DNA from: Heliopora coerulea
Lineage: Eukaryota > Cnidaria > Anthozoa > Scleralcyonacea > Helioporidae
Direction of reading: 5' to 3'
DNA: 64,000 bases
Assembly: GCA_030142905.1 (NCBI GenBank)
Contig: JASJOG010000032.1
Span: 1,412,001 to 1,476,000 of the forward strand
Shown here: positions 1 to 9,232 of the stretch, piece after piece
Numbering within the stretch: the first letter of the stretch is position 1
Layout of the letters: every line of letters begins with the position of its first letter
Notes under the pieces: generated by a model
Told to the model about the DNA's origin: nothing
Database searches by the model: none
The model's input: the letters and a program-made list of their open reading frames with translations, nothing else
Position numbers and translations under genes: made by a program

Positions 1-134
1 TTTGCTATGATTTGCTTTTTTTTCTCTTTTATTATGCAACATTAAATTTAACCAAAACTTTCCACTCCGTACTAATATATTCTTTTTTCTTTTAGTTATT
101 TTTTTTATTACAGAAAACTTACCTTTTCAAGATA

Positions 135-899
135 TTAATGAGAACATTCATAAATTCCTGTAAAATCGTATACAGTTTTGTCGTCACCCCATCCATCTTC
201 ATCTGTTGTATAATCATGTTCATTATTATATTCAATAAACGATTCAAAACCTTCAAACGGTTTTTCCTTTACTTTTATTGCAGAAGATTCACAAAACAAA
301 ACTGTTTGTAATATAAGCTTTGTTTCACGATTTGTTAACAAAGAACCAAACTTGATACCCATTTTGAAATTTTCATTGGAATAATTCAACTCATTAAGAT
401 GACGATTCATTTTTATACAATAAACAATGTATATTATCATGTTCTTCAAAAACATTTGTAAACAAACAATTCGAATGCACAACAGCATTTTTATCTACTT
501 CAATATACTTAAATGCATCCTTCACTTTATTTCTGAATAATTCTCTTTTAACTGATGAGACGAATTAACAAATTCAAACAGACTAGGAACTATATAACAA
601 TGCTGACAGTTTATACATAAGTGATTGCCATCATAGTTAATATTAATCCATCCCATTTCCTGCTCTATAAACAATTGATGCGCCAACGTAAAATCATCCA
701 TATCAAAATTCCATATTTACAATTGTTCATCTTCTGATAAATCTGCAATTGGTTTATCCAACAAGCATCCAACTTTATAATACGAGATCAATTCTTCACA
801 CAAACCATCAAACAGAACGACGCATTCACAATTATTTTCATTACTTTCAGAAATATACTTCGGAAAAACCATGGGTAAATCACTCACAAACCCTTCCAT
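135..899 (-). pseudogene. Unrecognised gene, broken into at least three reading-frame pieces
   Basis: Read on the minus strand, three open pieces follow each other: 899-717 (60 codons), 701-522 (59 codons, starting MDDFTLAHQL) and 488-135 (117 codons). They look like one ancestral protein cut by frameshifts and stops. The middle piece has a CINCQHC cysteine pair and the next has VHSNCLF, so a zinc-binding domain is possible. The last piece ends in an acidic tail (TTDEDGWGDD). I do not recognise the family. A diverged second copy of the C-terminal part lies at 2024-2439, sharing the GI[KR]F and F[ED][GD]FESF[IY]EY[NG]N patterns and the acidic end. The AT-rich stretch just upstream (about 900-940) could hold a TATA-like promoter, but this is only composition. 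Confidence 0.4.
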
Positions 900-2023
900 T
901 TTTTATTACTTTATATACAAAGTTTTCTTTTTATATAATGCCTCTTTGGAGGCTGGCACCTGGGTACTTATAACCACCTGTCATCAAAATCTTGACAGTT
1001 CAATTCAACGTGGGGGATGGAAAATGTTGTTAGGGCACATTTCCGTAACAGATACCAAACCAACTTTGGAAGTCCTTCACTTTTTTTTCTTTTTAAGAAA
1101 GAACATCAACAAGTCACAGAAATCTGACAAAAAATCATAAATTCATTTTGGTTCCTTCACTTTCATATATTTTTATATCAAAGTGAGGGCATCCAGAACC
1201 AAATTTTGATTTATTACTCCTTAAAAAATATCAAGAACAAAAATTTTTGATTCCAGACAATGGGATCCATGCAGTTTTGCCTCAAGGAAACAAAACATCA
1301 CAACTCCCGATCACCTTTCAAACATGACGCACTTAAATAGTGTGAAAACATCATAACAACGCCAATCAAACTCAACTTCCGCTTCCCATTGTCAAACAAG
1401 TGGAAATTATTCATAAATCCATCACTACATCAAGTCGTAGAGCAAATGGCAATCAGCAAGTCAAGTGACCGAACAAAGAAACTGACAATCAAACTCAAGT
1501 ACCACACAAGCAAAAGACGCGTGACTTCCGACACGGTTTCTCGAACGCTGGTGATTTCTCAATGACTTCTCTTCTTTACAAAAATACCGAACGAAAATAA
1601 CATTGAGAAAACCGCAAAACTCAGATGAACATCTGGATATATTTTTGAAAGACAATCACCAAAGAACGAAGACGTAAGAAGCATTTGAAACAAGGGTACG
1701 GGAAGACAAACAAGTTGAAGAAGAGTCCAAGGTATAGTCGACTTATGTTTTAAAATTTAACCCACTAAACTCGACCAATTTTCATACAAAACACATTGAA
1801 ATGTTCTTCACGCCGCAAGGAATGTTTCGATATTATTTACAAGAAAATCAGTCGAAAACTCAAAAAGTTATGCGAATTTGCCCCCCTCTACCAAGACGTT
1901 TGTAATGCAATAAGCGCCACATGTAATCCATGAGACACAAATGCTCCCATTTCTTAAAATCAAAAAACACATTATTTTCATCCGCATAAAATGGGTTCTC
2001 ATCATCCATATCCTGAAAAAATC
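900..2023. other. Gap without recognisable gene; imperfect hairpin at 1147-1203
   Basis: No convincing coding frame was found. There is an imperfect inverted repeat: tttggttc at 1147-1154 pairs with gaaccaaa at 1196-1203, with an inner cacttt.../...aaagtg pair inside. It may be a degraded MITE end or an incidental hairpin. Confidence 0.3.
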
Positions 2024-2439
2024 TCAACGATTACATTCAAACATCAATTCAAAATCAACTTCATCATCAGACGATTCTTCCTGCTTTTCTTCTTCACTAG
2101 AATTATCATAATTATTGTAAGGATTATTTCCATACTCATAAAAACTCTCAAAATCCTCAAAAGCTTCATCCAATATCTCAAAACATTTTTGTTGTCACCA
2201 AAAACGCACCGAAGATACCTCCAAAGCATCCCTCTGTTCATCAATCTACGAAATCTTATTCCAACATCAAAAGTCTCATCCCAGTTCATCACAGCAATTT
2301 CTTCTTTGGTCTTATTGACTCTTATCTTCTTCACTCTTTGAGACATCGTAAAATACTTCACAAATCCATTAACAGTAAAAAAATTGTCAAAATAAAAATA
2401 CGACCACTGCTTCACTCGAACATATTTCCACAAATGCAT
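2024..2439 (-). pseudogene. Diverged second copy of the unrecognised gene at 135-899
   Basis: The minus-strand frame from 2439 contains DETFDVGIRFRRLMNRG, and after a frameshift near 2175 it continues into DEAFEDFESFYEYGNNPY and a long Asp/Glu/Ser-rich tail ending at a stop near 2024. The pattern matches the end of the gene at 135-488 (NFKMGIKFGSLL, then FEGFESFIEYNN and an acidic tail). Upstream, a CICGNMFE motif in another frame resembles CLFTNVFEE of the first copy. The two copies are therefore paralogues in the same orientation about 1.9 kb apart. Function unknown. Confidence 0.4.
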
Positions 2440-3529
2440 ACCTCGTCAACCACGATCACTTTTATCAACACTTTTCTTATTCTCTGCGATCATTTCAGAA
2501 CGAACAAAATGGGTCTAGGAAGAGGAATGGCACAAGCTTGGATGAATGCAATCCGAGGATATGTGGTAAGACAAAAGATGGCTCACCTGAGCAAAAGGCG
2601 TTGGAAATACTTGGGTAAACGTGCGTACGAACACAGTCAAGAGCAGCAGAAGGGACGGGGGACACAAGGGACAAGAAGAAGGCGGTGAGGAGGAGTAAGA
2701 AGAGGTTTCGCGATAATATCGGGACAAAGAAAAAAAATAATTGTATCACCTCGAAGAATAAGAATGTATAGCGTTTAGTGTGTTTTGGTTTTGTGCTTAC
2801 ACGAGTTTTTAGCAAGTTAATTGAATTTGACAGTTGCAATGACAAAAAAGACTCCAGTAGGGAGTGTAGGTTAGGTTCACACGCACTTAGTCCTGACCCC
2901 ACACTGGCTTGAGATAAGAGCCAATCCTGGTCAAGGAATTTTCAAGTGATTGATTACGAGAACTAGTATACGCTCCCCCCCGAAGATAATCTGTAATCCG
3001 ATGATGTGATTGGTCATTTAAAAACTTCCGGTTTTGTCATTGGTAAGTTTTTGGAATAATCTCCTCTCCTATTACTACTAATGTTAAATAAAAACTTACT
3101 GGAATAGTTTTCATTTTAAGTTTTGACCCTGCTCAAGCATGGGTTTAGTCTAGTCTATAAGTTAGAACAACCCAGTCCAACTGCAAGGATTATAATAGTT
3201 TTTTCATTGTTGTTCACCATATGTGGCCTAAGGGAGAATCAGTCATCCCACTCCAGACAGAATTTCACAGTTTACTTTTCTCAAAATTTAGTAGCAGACA
3301 TTTTGGCCTACTTACATTCAACAGAGCTGTCAAGTCATTCTCATAGCAACTGTCGTGCTTAAAACAGGACTTCCTTGTAGTTTCATTGCTATTCTAGAGT
3401 TGAAAATGAATACCTGTACTGTTGTGTATGTTTTACTGCTGTTTTTTTTTTTTTTTTCAAAAGTTATGGATTTTGCAACAAGATGGCTTACGTAAGCTAA
3501 AGTAGTCACTTCTTTTTCTTTTTTGCAAA
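2440..3529. other. Gap without recognisable gene
   Basis: Open frames here are short, low in complexity or shadows, and none resembles a known family. A poly-T tract lies near 3442-3459. I see nothing else supportable. Confidence 0.3.
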
Positions 3530-3895
3530 ACTTAATGTGTTACAGGAATTAAACATAATTTTTTGACTATTAATATTAGACCAAGGAATGTGACAACAAT
3601 AGGAATCCACAACCAGCTGACAGCTTTAAAAAGTAAAAGATAAAACATATTCCAAAAAAAAATGTCATCTTGTAAACTGAAGATTTGAGCGAAATGATGA
3701 TATTTCAATTTAATTACAAAATAATTTTTAAGCCAAATCACTTTACATGTAGGTATGTTTATGTAAAGTCACTTGGTCTGAAGATGGTTTTGTAATAAAC
3801 TTGAAATATCACGATTTCACTTTCGTCTCTTGTATAACTCAAATCTTGAGTTTACAAGATGATATTTTTTCGGAATATTTTTTCTTATACTTCTG
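3530..3895. mobile_element. Old Penelope-like remnant, inverted terminal pieces
   Basis: Two inverted stretches (about 3640-3705 and 3797-3893) share the sequence pattern of the Penelope pLTR ends found at 53.9-62.9 kb: aaacatattcc near 3650, and ctgaagatgg, gaaatatcac, cttgagtt and cggaatat in the second arm. A minus-strand frame (3741-3532) with DDIFFWNMFYLLLF resembles the hydrophobic N-terminus of the Penelope ORF. Together they look like a short, old, rearranged Penelope-like copy without reverse transcriptase. The second arm also keeps the hammerhead-like order CTGAAGA...GAAA. Confidence 0.5.
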
Positions 3896-3921
3896 TGAGC
3901 AATATAAATTATACAGACACT

Positions 3922-4437
3922 TCACTTCTTGAAGTGCATTAAGTTATGGAATTTGAAAAATCCAAATATTTGTAAGTTTCTAATAGTTATCTGGTAGGTT
4001 CTGCTTGATAATAATGTGCAAGGGCTAAGCAAACATTCACCATGTGAGTTGTTGCTTGAGTAAACAGGGTCTGTATTATTTAATATGCTTTCTTCTTCTG
4101 CACATTGATGCAAGACTTGAGCTGGTACTTCCTCTTCATCTGAGCCACAATTTAGTAAACTTTCACAGTAATAGTGAAGCACAAAGCAACTGTAGGCATT
4201 GATTCAAATTTTAAGTGAATTTTTTTTTGGTTTAGAAACCCCAAGCGAGCTTTCAAACATCCAAAAGCACACTCTATTTGATTTCTGGCAGATTGAAGCA
4301 TGGATTTGAAAATAACTAGATTATTTTCTGAACATGTTTGGTATTCCTTTAAACAAAATGGGGTTAAAGGATATGCAGGGTTGGCACTGCATCATAACCA
4401 ACTAGTATTGCATGGAATGTTTGTGACAGTTTTCTTC
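3922..4437 (-). pseudogene. Harbinger (HARBI1-like) transposase, 3' half, split by the virus-like element
   Basis: The minus strand reads from 4437 downward with GYDAVPTLH (the usual GDPAYPLLP region), then NQIECAFGCLKARLGFLN, which holds the third catalytic acidic residue (Glu) of the DDE nuclease, and an LHYYCES motif typical of the family's C-terminus. The first half, with both catalytic Asp residues, lies at 15230-15806 on the same strand, with the 10.8-kb element between them. If the element and one copy of the 6-bp target duplication are taken out, the reading frame is continuous. Stops (for example after TLHIL) and a frameshift show this transposon copy is dead. Confidence 0.75.
4432..4437. 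other. Target-site duplication, left copy (TTCTTC)
   Basis: The six bases TTCTTC directly precede the left inverted repeat. TTCTTG at 15230-15235 directly follows the right one, giving five of six matches. A 6-bp duplication is typical of Polinton/Maverick-type integrases. Confidence 0.65.
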
Positions 4438-4875
4438 AGTAGTCTGTAAAGTGCGGGGACCAGCAACTTTTTCAAAATTGCCCGAAATTTTTCAGTGTCA
4501 CAGGGGAATCCCTAACACAGCAGACTGATAAATTCCAAACATGCTCAATCTCCCTAACAACCAGCCTAACTCGATGTCAACAAAAAAACTATTTTCGGAT
4601 TTGCCGGTTGCTGGGGAAATCCCTCAACATCAGGTTTGGGGAATCACCTTTTTCCTAATGATGCCATTTCCAGCCGCTTCCAGGAATTTGATAATGTTAC
4701 CAGGAATTTCATCAAAATTTTTCAGTGTCACAGGGGAATGCCCTCAACATTCCATACATGCTCAATCTCCCTAACAACTTGAACAGCTTGATGTAAACAA
4801 AAAAACTATTTTCAGACTCGCCGGTTGTTAGGGATATCTGGAATGTATGGAATGTTGGGAAATCCCTCAACATCA
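4438..4875. repeat. Left terminal inverted repeat of the virus-like element
   Basis: It starts AGTAGTCTGTAAAGTGCGGG and is the inverse complement, with small indels, of 14756-15229. Inside, a unit of about 200 bp occurs twice in direct order: each contains ttttcagtgtcacaggggaa, a ctcaatctccctaacaac block, and a ggttg...aaatccctcaacatcagg block. The repeat is thus internally duplicated. Confidence 0.85.
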
Positions 4876-5065
4876 GGTTTGGGAAATTCCCATATTTTTA
4901 TACAATTTTAAGCAATAATTCTAATCTTGTCATTAAATAAAAAAATTAATTGCCTGCCTTTTAGAAAATATAAATGTGATATTTGTAATTATAAAACAAA
5001 GAAAAGAAAATATTTAAAATTTCATTTATTGCTTAAACATAATTTGAGAAAAATTAAATAAAAAA

Positions 5066-5457
5066 ATGGGAAACAATCAACTTCGAAACCGGAGAAAAGC
5101 GACGGCAAGCCTCATAAAAAAATTATTGAAAAAAATCATAAAATATTTAAGAAAGAAGTGTTGAAATTTGGATTTTCATTGGGAGCAGGGCAGGCATATG
5201 ATATCGAATGTAATGTTCAATTTGGAACCACTTCAGCAAAACAATTTATTTTTGACAATATGGATGAAAATTTAAAATTAGTTGGTAAAAATGTTATAAA
5301 ATCTATTCAACAAAAAACAAAACAAGAAGAATCAAATCTTGTTAAACAAGTTCCTGAAATTTTAAACAAATCTTTGGGTACAAACGATGAAGATGATAAA
5401 GAAATGGCAGATGAAATTAAAGAAGTAAATGAGTTTGTAAAATCAACCCTTGAGTGA
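5066..5457 (+). pseudogene. Small conserved gene of the virus-like element, one frameshift
   Basis: The frame from about 5158 to 5457 encodes KFGFSLGAGQAYDIECNVQF and a Lys/Glu-rich C-terminus ending DEIKEVNEFVKSTLE. Upstream in the same frame the sequence stays coding-like (KPEKSDGKPHKKIIEKNHKI) but runs into a stop before any ATG. The only sensible start is ATG at 5066 in the neighbouring frame, so one base was probably gained near 5075-5080. The start would give MGN, a possible N-myristoylation signal. It is the only rightward gene in the left half and converges on the minus-strand block. About 130 residues; function unknown. Confidence 0.55.
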
Positions 5458-5504
5458 TAAATTATTTTATAAATTTTATAATACAATATATATTATAAAA
5501 TTAT

Positions 5505-5915
5505 TCATGTTTGGCTTGTTGATGCTTCATTATTGTCTTTTTTATCTTTTTCACATGTCATTGCTGTGCTCTGTTTTTTAATAATATGTTTTCCAACTGT
5601 AACTCCACCAGATAATATTCCAAGATATGGTAAATATGGACTTGGTTTTTCAACTACAGATTTTACATCTCTTTTTAATAATTTATCTTTCGCCAGTTCT
5701 TCACTACTTTTAATTGCATCTAATCTGCCTAATAAATCTGCAAATTTACTAATTAGTAAATCTGTTAAAAATGCATTTGATTTTTCCGCTTGTTTTACTT
5801 CATATTCAACATGAATTTTTAATATAACTTTATCACTTGCTTTTTTCAAATTTTGCACCGATTGACTAATTTCACCATCTTCAGACAATCTTATCAATTC
5901 TTTACGTTTTTTCAT
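5505..5915 (-). CDS. Conserved 136-aa protein of unknown function, virus-like element
   Basis: The intact frame starts MKKRKELIRLSEDGEI. The first half is charged and helix-like (QSVQNLKKASDKVILKIHVE, then VKQAEKSNAFL), followed by KFADLLGRLDAIKSSEEL. The second half has SPYLPYLGILSGGVTVGKHI, a short hydrophobic Gly-rich stretch that could touch a membrane or a partner. It is the last gene of the minus-strand block, a few bases downstream of a 32-codon ORF. A second, decayed copy lies at 18772-19085 (LMGGLDAIQ, TPYLPYIGLLLGGVAVGK), which shows the gene belongs to the family and is conserved in exactly these two segments. Function unknown. Confidence 0.7.
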   Translation of the reverse strand: MKKRKELIRLSEDGEISQSVQNLKKASDKVILKIHVEYEVKQAEKSNAFLTDLLISKFADLLGRLDAIKSSEELAKDKLLKRDVKSVVEKPSPYLPYLGILSGGVTVGKHIIKKQSTAMTCEKDKKDNNEASTSQT

Positions 5916-5918
5916 TAT

Positions 5919-6017
5919 TTATTCTTTTTTATGCGGTTCATGATTCACGCCAGATTTGCTGTTTGCGGTTGTTGAAGATATTAGAGGAACTTCTACATGT
6001 TCACTATTTTCACTCAT
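5919..6017 (-). CDS. Possible 32-codon ORF between ATPase and the 136-aa gene
   Basis: The sequence starts MSENSEHVEVPLISSTTANS and ends HKKE. Its ATG follows the stop codon of the ATPase with no gap, and its stop is three bases before the next ATG. The tight packing suggests either a tiny protein or the detached N-terminus of the 136-aa gene. No family recognised. Confidence 0.35.
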   Translation of the reverse strand: MSENSEHVEVPLISSTTANSKSGVNHEPHKKE

Positions 6018-6602
6018 TTATTTTATAACCAAATGGAAAAATTCAATTAATTTCCAATCTTGAATATTTTCTAAAATTTTTTCCAATTCTTTGCAGTCAC
6101 CTGAATCTAAATATTCTTGAATTATTGTTGTCATATTTTTTTTATTCGGGTTATAAAATGTAACTAATTTTGAAATATTTTCTCTAAATGGTTTAGCAAT
6201 AGATGTCAACTGCTGTGTTATAACTACAACAGAAAGATTGTAATGTCTAGCACTAAATCCTAATTTAACCAACTCGCTTGTTCTATTTTTAACATTTTTT
6301 CCACTTGCACAATCATCCAATATGATTAAACTTTTACTTCCTTTTGAAAAGTCAACTATAAACTTTAACCAATCTTCAACATTATCTTGATCACAAGGAA
6401 TAGCAATAAAATCTTCATCTTTATCATATTTCCAATTTTCATAAGTTTTATTCCATTCAAATGTCGGACAAATGAAAAAAATATAATCAAAATAATTTTT
6501 ATATTTATTTTCTATAAAATCTAAAAGATATTTTGTTTTTCCACAAGCAGTCATTCCAACAATTATCATATTAAATGGTTTTTTACCTTCACAGTTATTC
6601 AT
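6018..6602 (-). CDS. DNA-packaging ATPase (FtsK/HerA, A32-like)
   Basis: The 194-residue frame is intact. Walker A is GMTACGKT at residues 16-23; Walker B is SLIILDDCAS at 91-100; VVVITQQ at 125-131 fits the sensor strand, and KPFRENIS near 138 supplies a candidate arginine finger. This pattern is that of the small genome-packaging ATPases of Polintons, adintoviruses, virophages and poxvirus A32, which pump DNA into the preformed capsid using ATP. Its length is a little below that of many relatives. It lies just downstream of the capsid-like gene (start 19 bases from the capsid stop), the usual morphogenesis pairing. It is the best-preserved gene of the element. Confidence 0.85.
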   Translation of the reverse strand: MNNCEGKKPFNMIIVGMTACGKTKYLLDFIENKYKNYFDYIFFICPTFEWNKTYENWKYDKDEDFIAIPCDQDNVEDWLKFIVDFSKGSKSLIILDDCASGKNVKNRTSELVKLGFSARHYNLSVVVITQQLTSIAKPFRENISKLVTFYNPNKKNMTTIIQEYLDSGDCKELEKILENIQDWKLIEFFHLVIK

Positions 6603-6620
6603 TTTTTTATTTTTTGATAT

Positions 6621-7813
6621 TTAAAATTGAATTGATGACAAATCTTTATTTACAATGTTTAACAATCCATCACTTATCACAAATATATTACACATTACAT
6701 TTGCAGAAATGGACTTTTTAAAATTTCTAACAATAGTCCAGACTGTGTGTTTACTAACTTTTTTCCATTCCCATAAACAAAATTATCATCTAATGTCCTC
6801 AAATCAATACATAATGCTAATGAATCATTATAAAATTTTTCAATACACATAACTGCATCACTATTTTCATATCCTCCATGAAATATTCTAAATGCTTCTT
6901 CAAAAAATCTTCTTTTTGGCATACCTTGAGAATATATACTATTTGGTACTCCTTCAATAGAAATTTTAACTTCTGTTATATTTGGATAAACAAATTGTTT
7001 GCTATCTGTGACAGTTTTATTTCTAAATAACAGCACAACTGCTTTCATGCTCTTCCGTGGAATATTTATGGTTTCATTATGTAAAGTTGTATCTTTATCC
7101 CATTCCACAGTTTTCATCAAAGTTACATAATTATATGATAATGATCTTCCTGTGGTGTAATTTGATAAAACATCAATTGCCAAGTCTTGATTTTCAATTG
7201 TTTCATACTCTAGTTCTAAATTTTCCAATGTATATCCACCAACACTTTGTCCACTTTGTGCTACCATAATTTCACTAGCTTTTGGAAAAGTTAAAATGTA
7301 TTGAAAATTATTAATCGTTCCGTAAGGAGCATATACTCCATGATCTGAAAGTATTTTTTCTAATTTTAAACATTGTTTTGTTCCATAAATATCATACATT
7401 AATTTATCTGAAGCTTTTTCTGCATTGCCACTTGTTGCTCCAGAATCATCTTTTGAAATTAATTTTTTGAGGTTTTCTCAGGCGATGCCGTATTCAACCA
7501 TATCTGCTCTTTCAAATTCAGGCTTCCAGAGATCTTTGTAAATTTCTAGTAAAGATTCTCCACTATTATCGTAAACAATTTCTCCAGCAAATTTAACAAC
7601 CAATCTTTTCTTTAACAATTTTGATAAATTATTTAAAAACCATGATTTAGTATTTGCATTTTTAAAATTAAATAACAATTTGAATGAATCAGGAACAAGA
7701 CACAAATTAGGATTTAATTTTGGAATATCTATATAAAGTTCTTCTTCTGGATTTGCTGAATTCGGATTCAAAGTTACAACATGCCTTGTTCTGTTTCCTT
7801 TAATTTCACTCAT
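6621..7813 (-). pseudogene. Major capsid protein-like gene, one stop and one frameshift
   Basis: The minus strand starts MSEIKGNRTRHVVTLNPNS. The first 111 codons end at a TGA (7478-7480) in frame with the following ISKDDSGATSGNAEKASDKL, so this is a single nonsense lesion. The next piece (7399-6695) holds MVAQSGQSVGGYTLENLELE, IEGVPNSIYSQGMPKRRF and CIDLRTLDDNFVYGNGKKL. A frameshift near 6700-6716 moves the true C-terminus (CNIFVISDGLL) into another frame, stopping at 6621. About 395 residues. The C-terminal [DL]R-then-GNGKK pattern and its position beside the packaging ATPase fit the double jelly-roll capsid proteins of Polintons and adintoviruses. The fold is inferred, not visible. A decayed relative lies at 28820-29610. 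Confidence 0.7.
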
Positions 7814-7921
7814 TTTTGATCTTTTATATCCTGGATATAATTCATTTACTCTATTAATTTTTTATTATATATAAAAAAAATTTTATTTAATTTATCAGCT
7901 TCGCTGTTTGCTCATTTGAGC
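7814..7921. promoter_or_regulatory. AT-rich spacer upstream of the capsid gene
   Basis: About 100 bases separate the capsid start from the stop of the next minus-strand gene, the widest gap in the left block. It contains a TATA-like run (tttattatatataaaaaaa, 7860-7878). A promoter for capsid and ATPase would fit here, but nothing beyond composition and position supports it. Confidence 0.25.
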
Positions 7922-9232
7922 TCACTTTGCTCTCTTATATTCTTCATACACATGTGCATATAAAAAGTAAGTAATTGCAATAGCTAATATCCATAGATTT
8001 TTAGCAAGAAAGGCAATACCTTTTGCACCCCGTGATAATATTTGAGAAATTTCATTTAAAACTGCTGAAATGACTGCACCAAAATTTTTACCTATATTTG
8101 CAACTGCTTTTCCTAAATTTCCAACTGCTTTTGCACCTTGTTCTAATGCGTTTCTTGCCCTTATAACTATTGCTGTAATTATACCTGCTACAGAAATAGC
8201 TACTGCTGATAGTCCTAATAAATTTTCTTTTGCCCATTTTTTTAAATCTTTCTAATCTTCCAAGGTCAGATTCTTCAGCATTTTCATTTAAAATCTGTAT
8301 TCCTTCTTCACTAATTGGTCTTTCATTATTTTCAAGTCTCATTTTATCTGCTTGAAGTTTCTGAAAAACTTTTATATACACTTTTTTGGGGTTCAGCTGT
8401 CTCTAAATCAGATTTATTTTTCCAATGTTGATTCTCTCTATCAAATCCATCAATTTTTCCATGTATAACTTTTTTTTTTTTTTCATTTTCTGATAAATTG
8501 GAGTTAATACCTTCCAAATATACTAGTCCTCTAAATTCTCTTAATTAATTTCTTTCAAATAATGTTTGTCTTGGATCCTGTTCGTTATCAATTAATTTTT
8601 TTAAGTTATTTTCACCAATTATATTATCAATTTTAGTTTGAATTTCTAAAATAGAATCATTAGTGATAGAATTGACAACTTCACTTTCAAAATAACCATC
8701 ATCACCTTCAGCAAAGACGATTCTTTGTTGTATTACTGCACTTGGAGTTTTTTCATATTCTTTTTTTTCTTTTTTCATATAATCATTAAATTTATCAACA
8801 TATTTATTTTTTTCTGGTGAATAACTCTGGTTTATGGTTGGTATTGACATTACCAATTTTTTCACCTTTGAAAATAATTGAAACATTTCCTTTTTGGTCT
8901 CTTACAAATGTTGTTTTATCCAACAATATACTATTATTTGGTCCATTTTTCTTTTCAAGTCGAATTTTAAATATTTTTTTAAAACTTAGTTTTCTATCAT
9001 TAGTTATTATTGATTTTACATTTCACATTCTTCTTGATATATTCACAGGTGTTTCTCTTGAAAGGTCAACCCTATTAAATTTTCTTTTTGGATTTTCTGT
9101 GTTTATTATGTTTATACTTCTATTATGGTCTTCAAGATCATCCCCACCAAAACTTGTTTCCTCTTCTTTTTCTTTTTCTTCTTCTTCATTATTTCTATTT
9201 TTCATTTCAATATCATCAAAACCTTCAGACAT
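7922..9232 (-). pseudogene. Long acidic/membrane-type gene of the virus-like element, several lesions
   Basis: Pieces in successive frames belong together. 9232-9026 starts MSEGFDDIEMKNRNNEEEE, a very acidic N-terminus, and ends at a TGA. 9020-8815 holds KLSFKKIFKIRLEKKNGP and VRDQKGNVSIIFKGEK. 8820-8545 holds VDKFNDYMKKEKKEYEKTP. 8540-8385 holds GLVYLEGINSNLSENEKKKK. 8381-8250 holds RPISEEGIQILNENAEES. 8245-7922 encodes AKENLLGLSAVAISVAGIIT and AKNLWILAIAITYFLYAHVY, two hydrophobic segments separated by Ala/Gly-rich helices. About 435 residues. The two membrane-like segments suggest a virion or membrane protein; function unknown. Related decayed copies occur at about 29990-30620 (minus) and 33655-33948 (plus), the latter keeping ISAVSISIVGILTTIIVG. 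Confidence 0.6.

Noticed and set aside
2338..2902. Overlapping frames on both strands with Arg/Lys- or Ser/Leu-rich protein
   Set aside because: Low complexity, antisense to each other, no recognisable motif.
7478..7480. In-frame TGA in the capsid-like gene, and several TGA in polymerase and integrase-side genes, as possible recoding of TGA
   Set aside because: TAA stops and frameshifts occur as well, and several TGA stand where CGA or GGA is expected, which fits ordinary decay.
8070..8255. Plus-strand frame with Ala-rich hydrophobic protein
   Set aside because: It is the complement of the membrane-type gene at 7922-9232, which has relatives elsewhere in the window.
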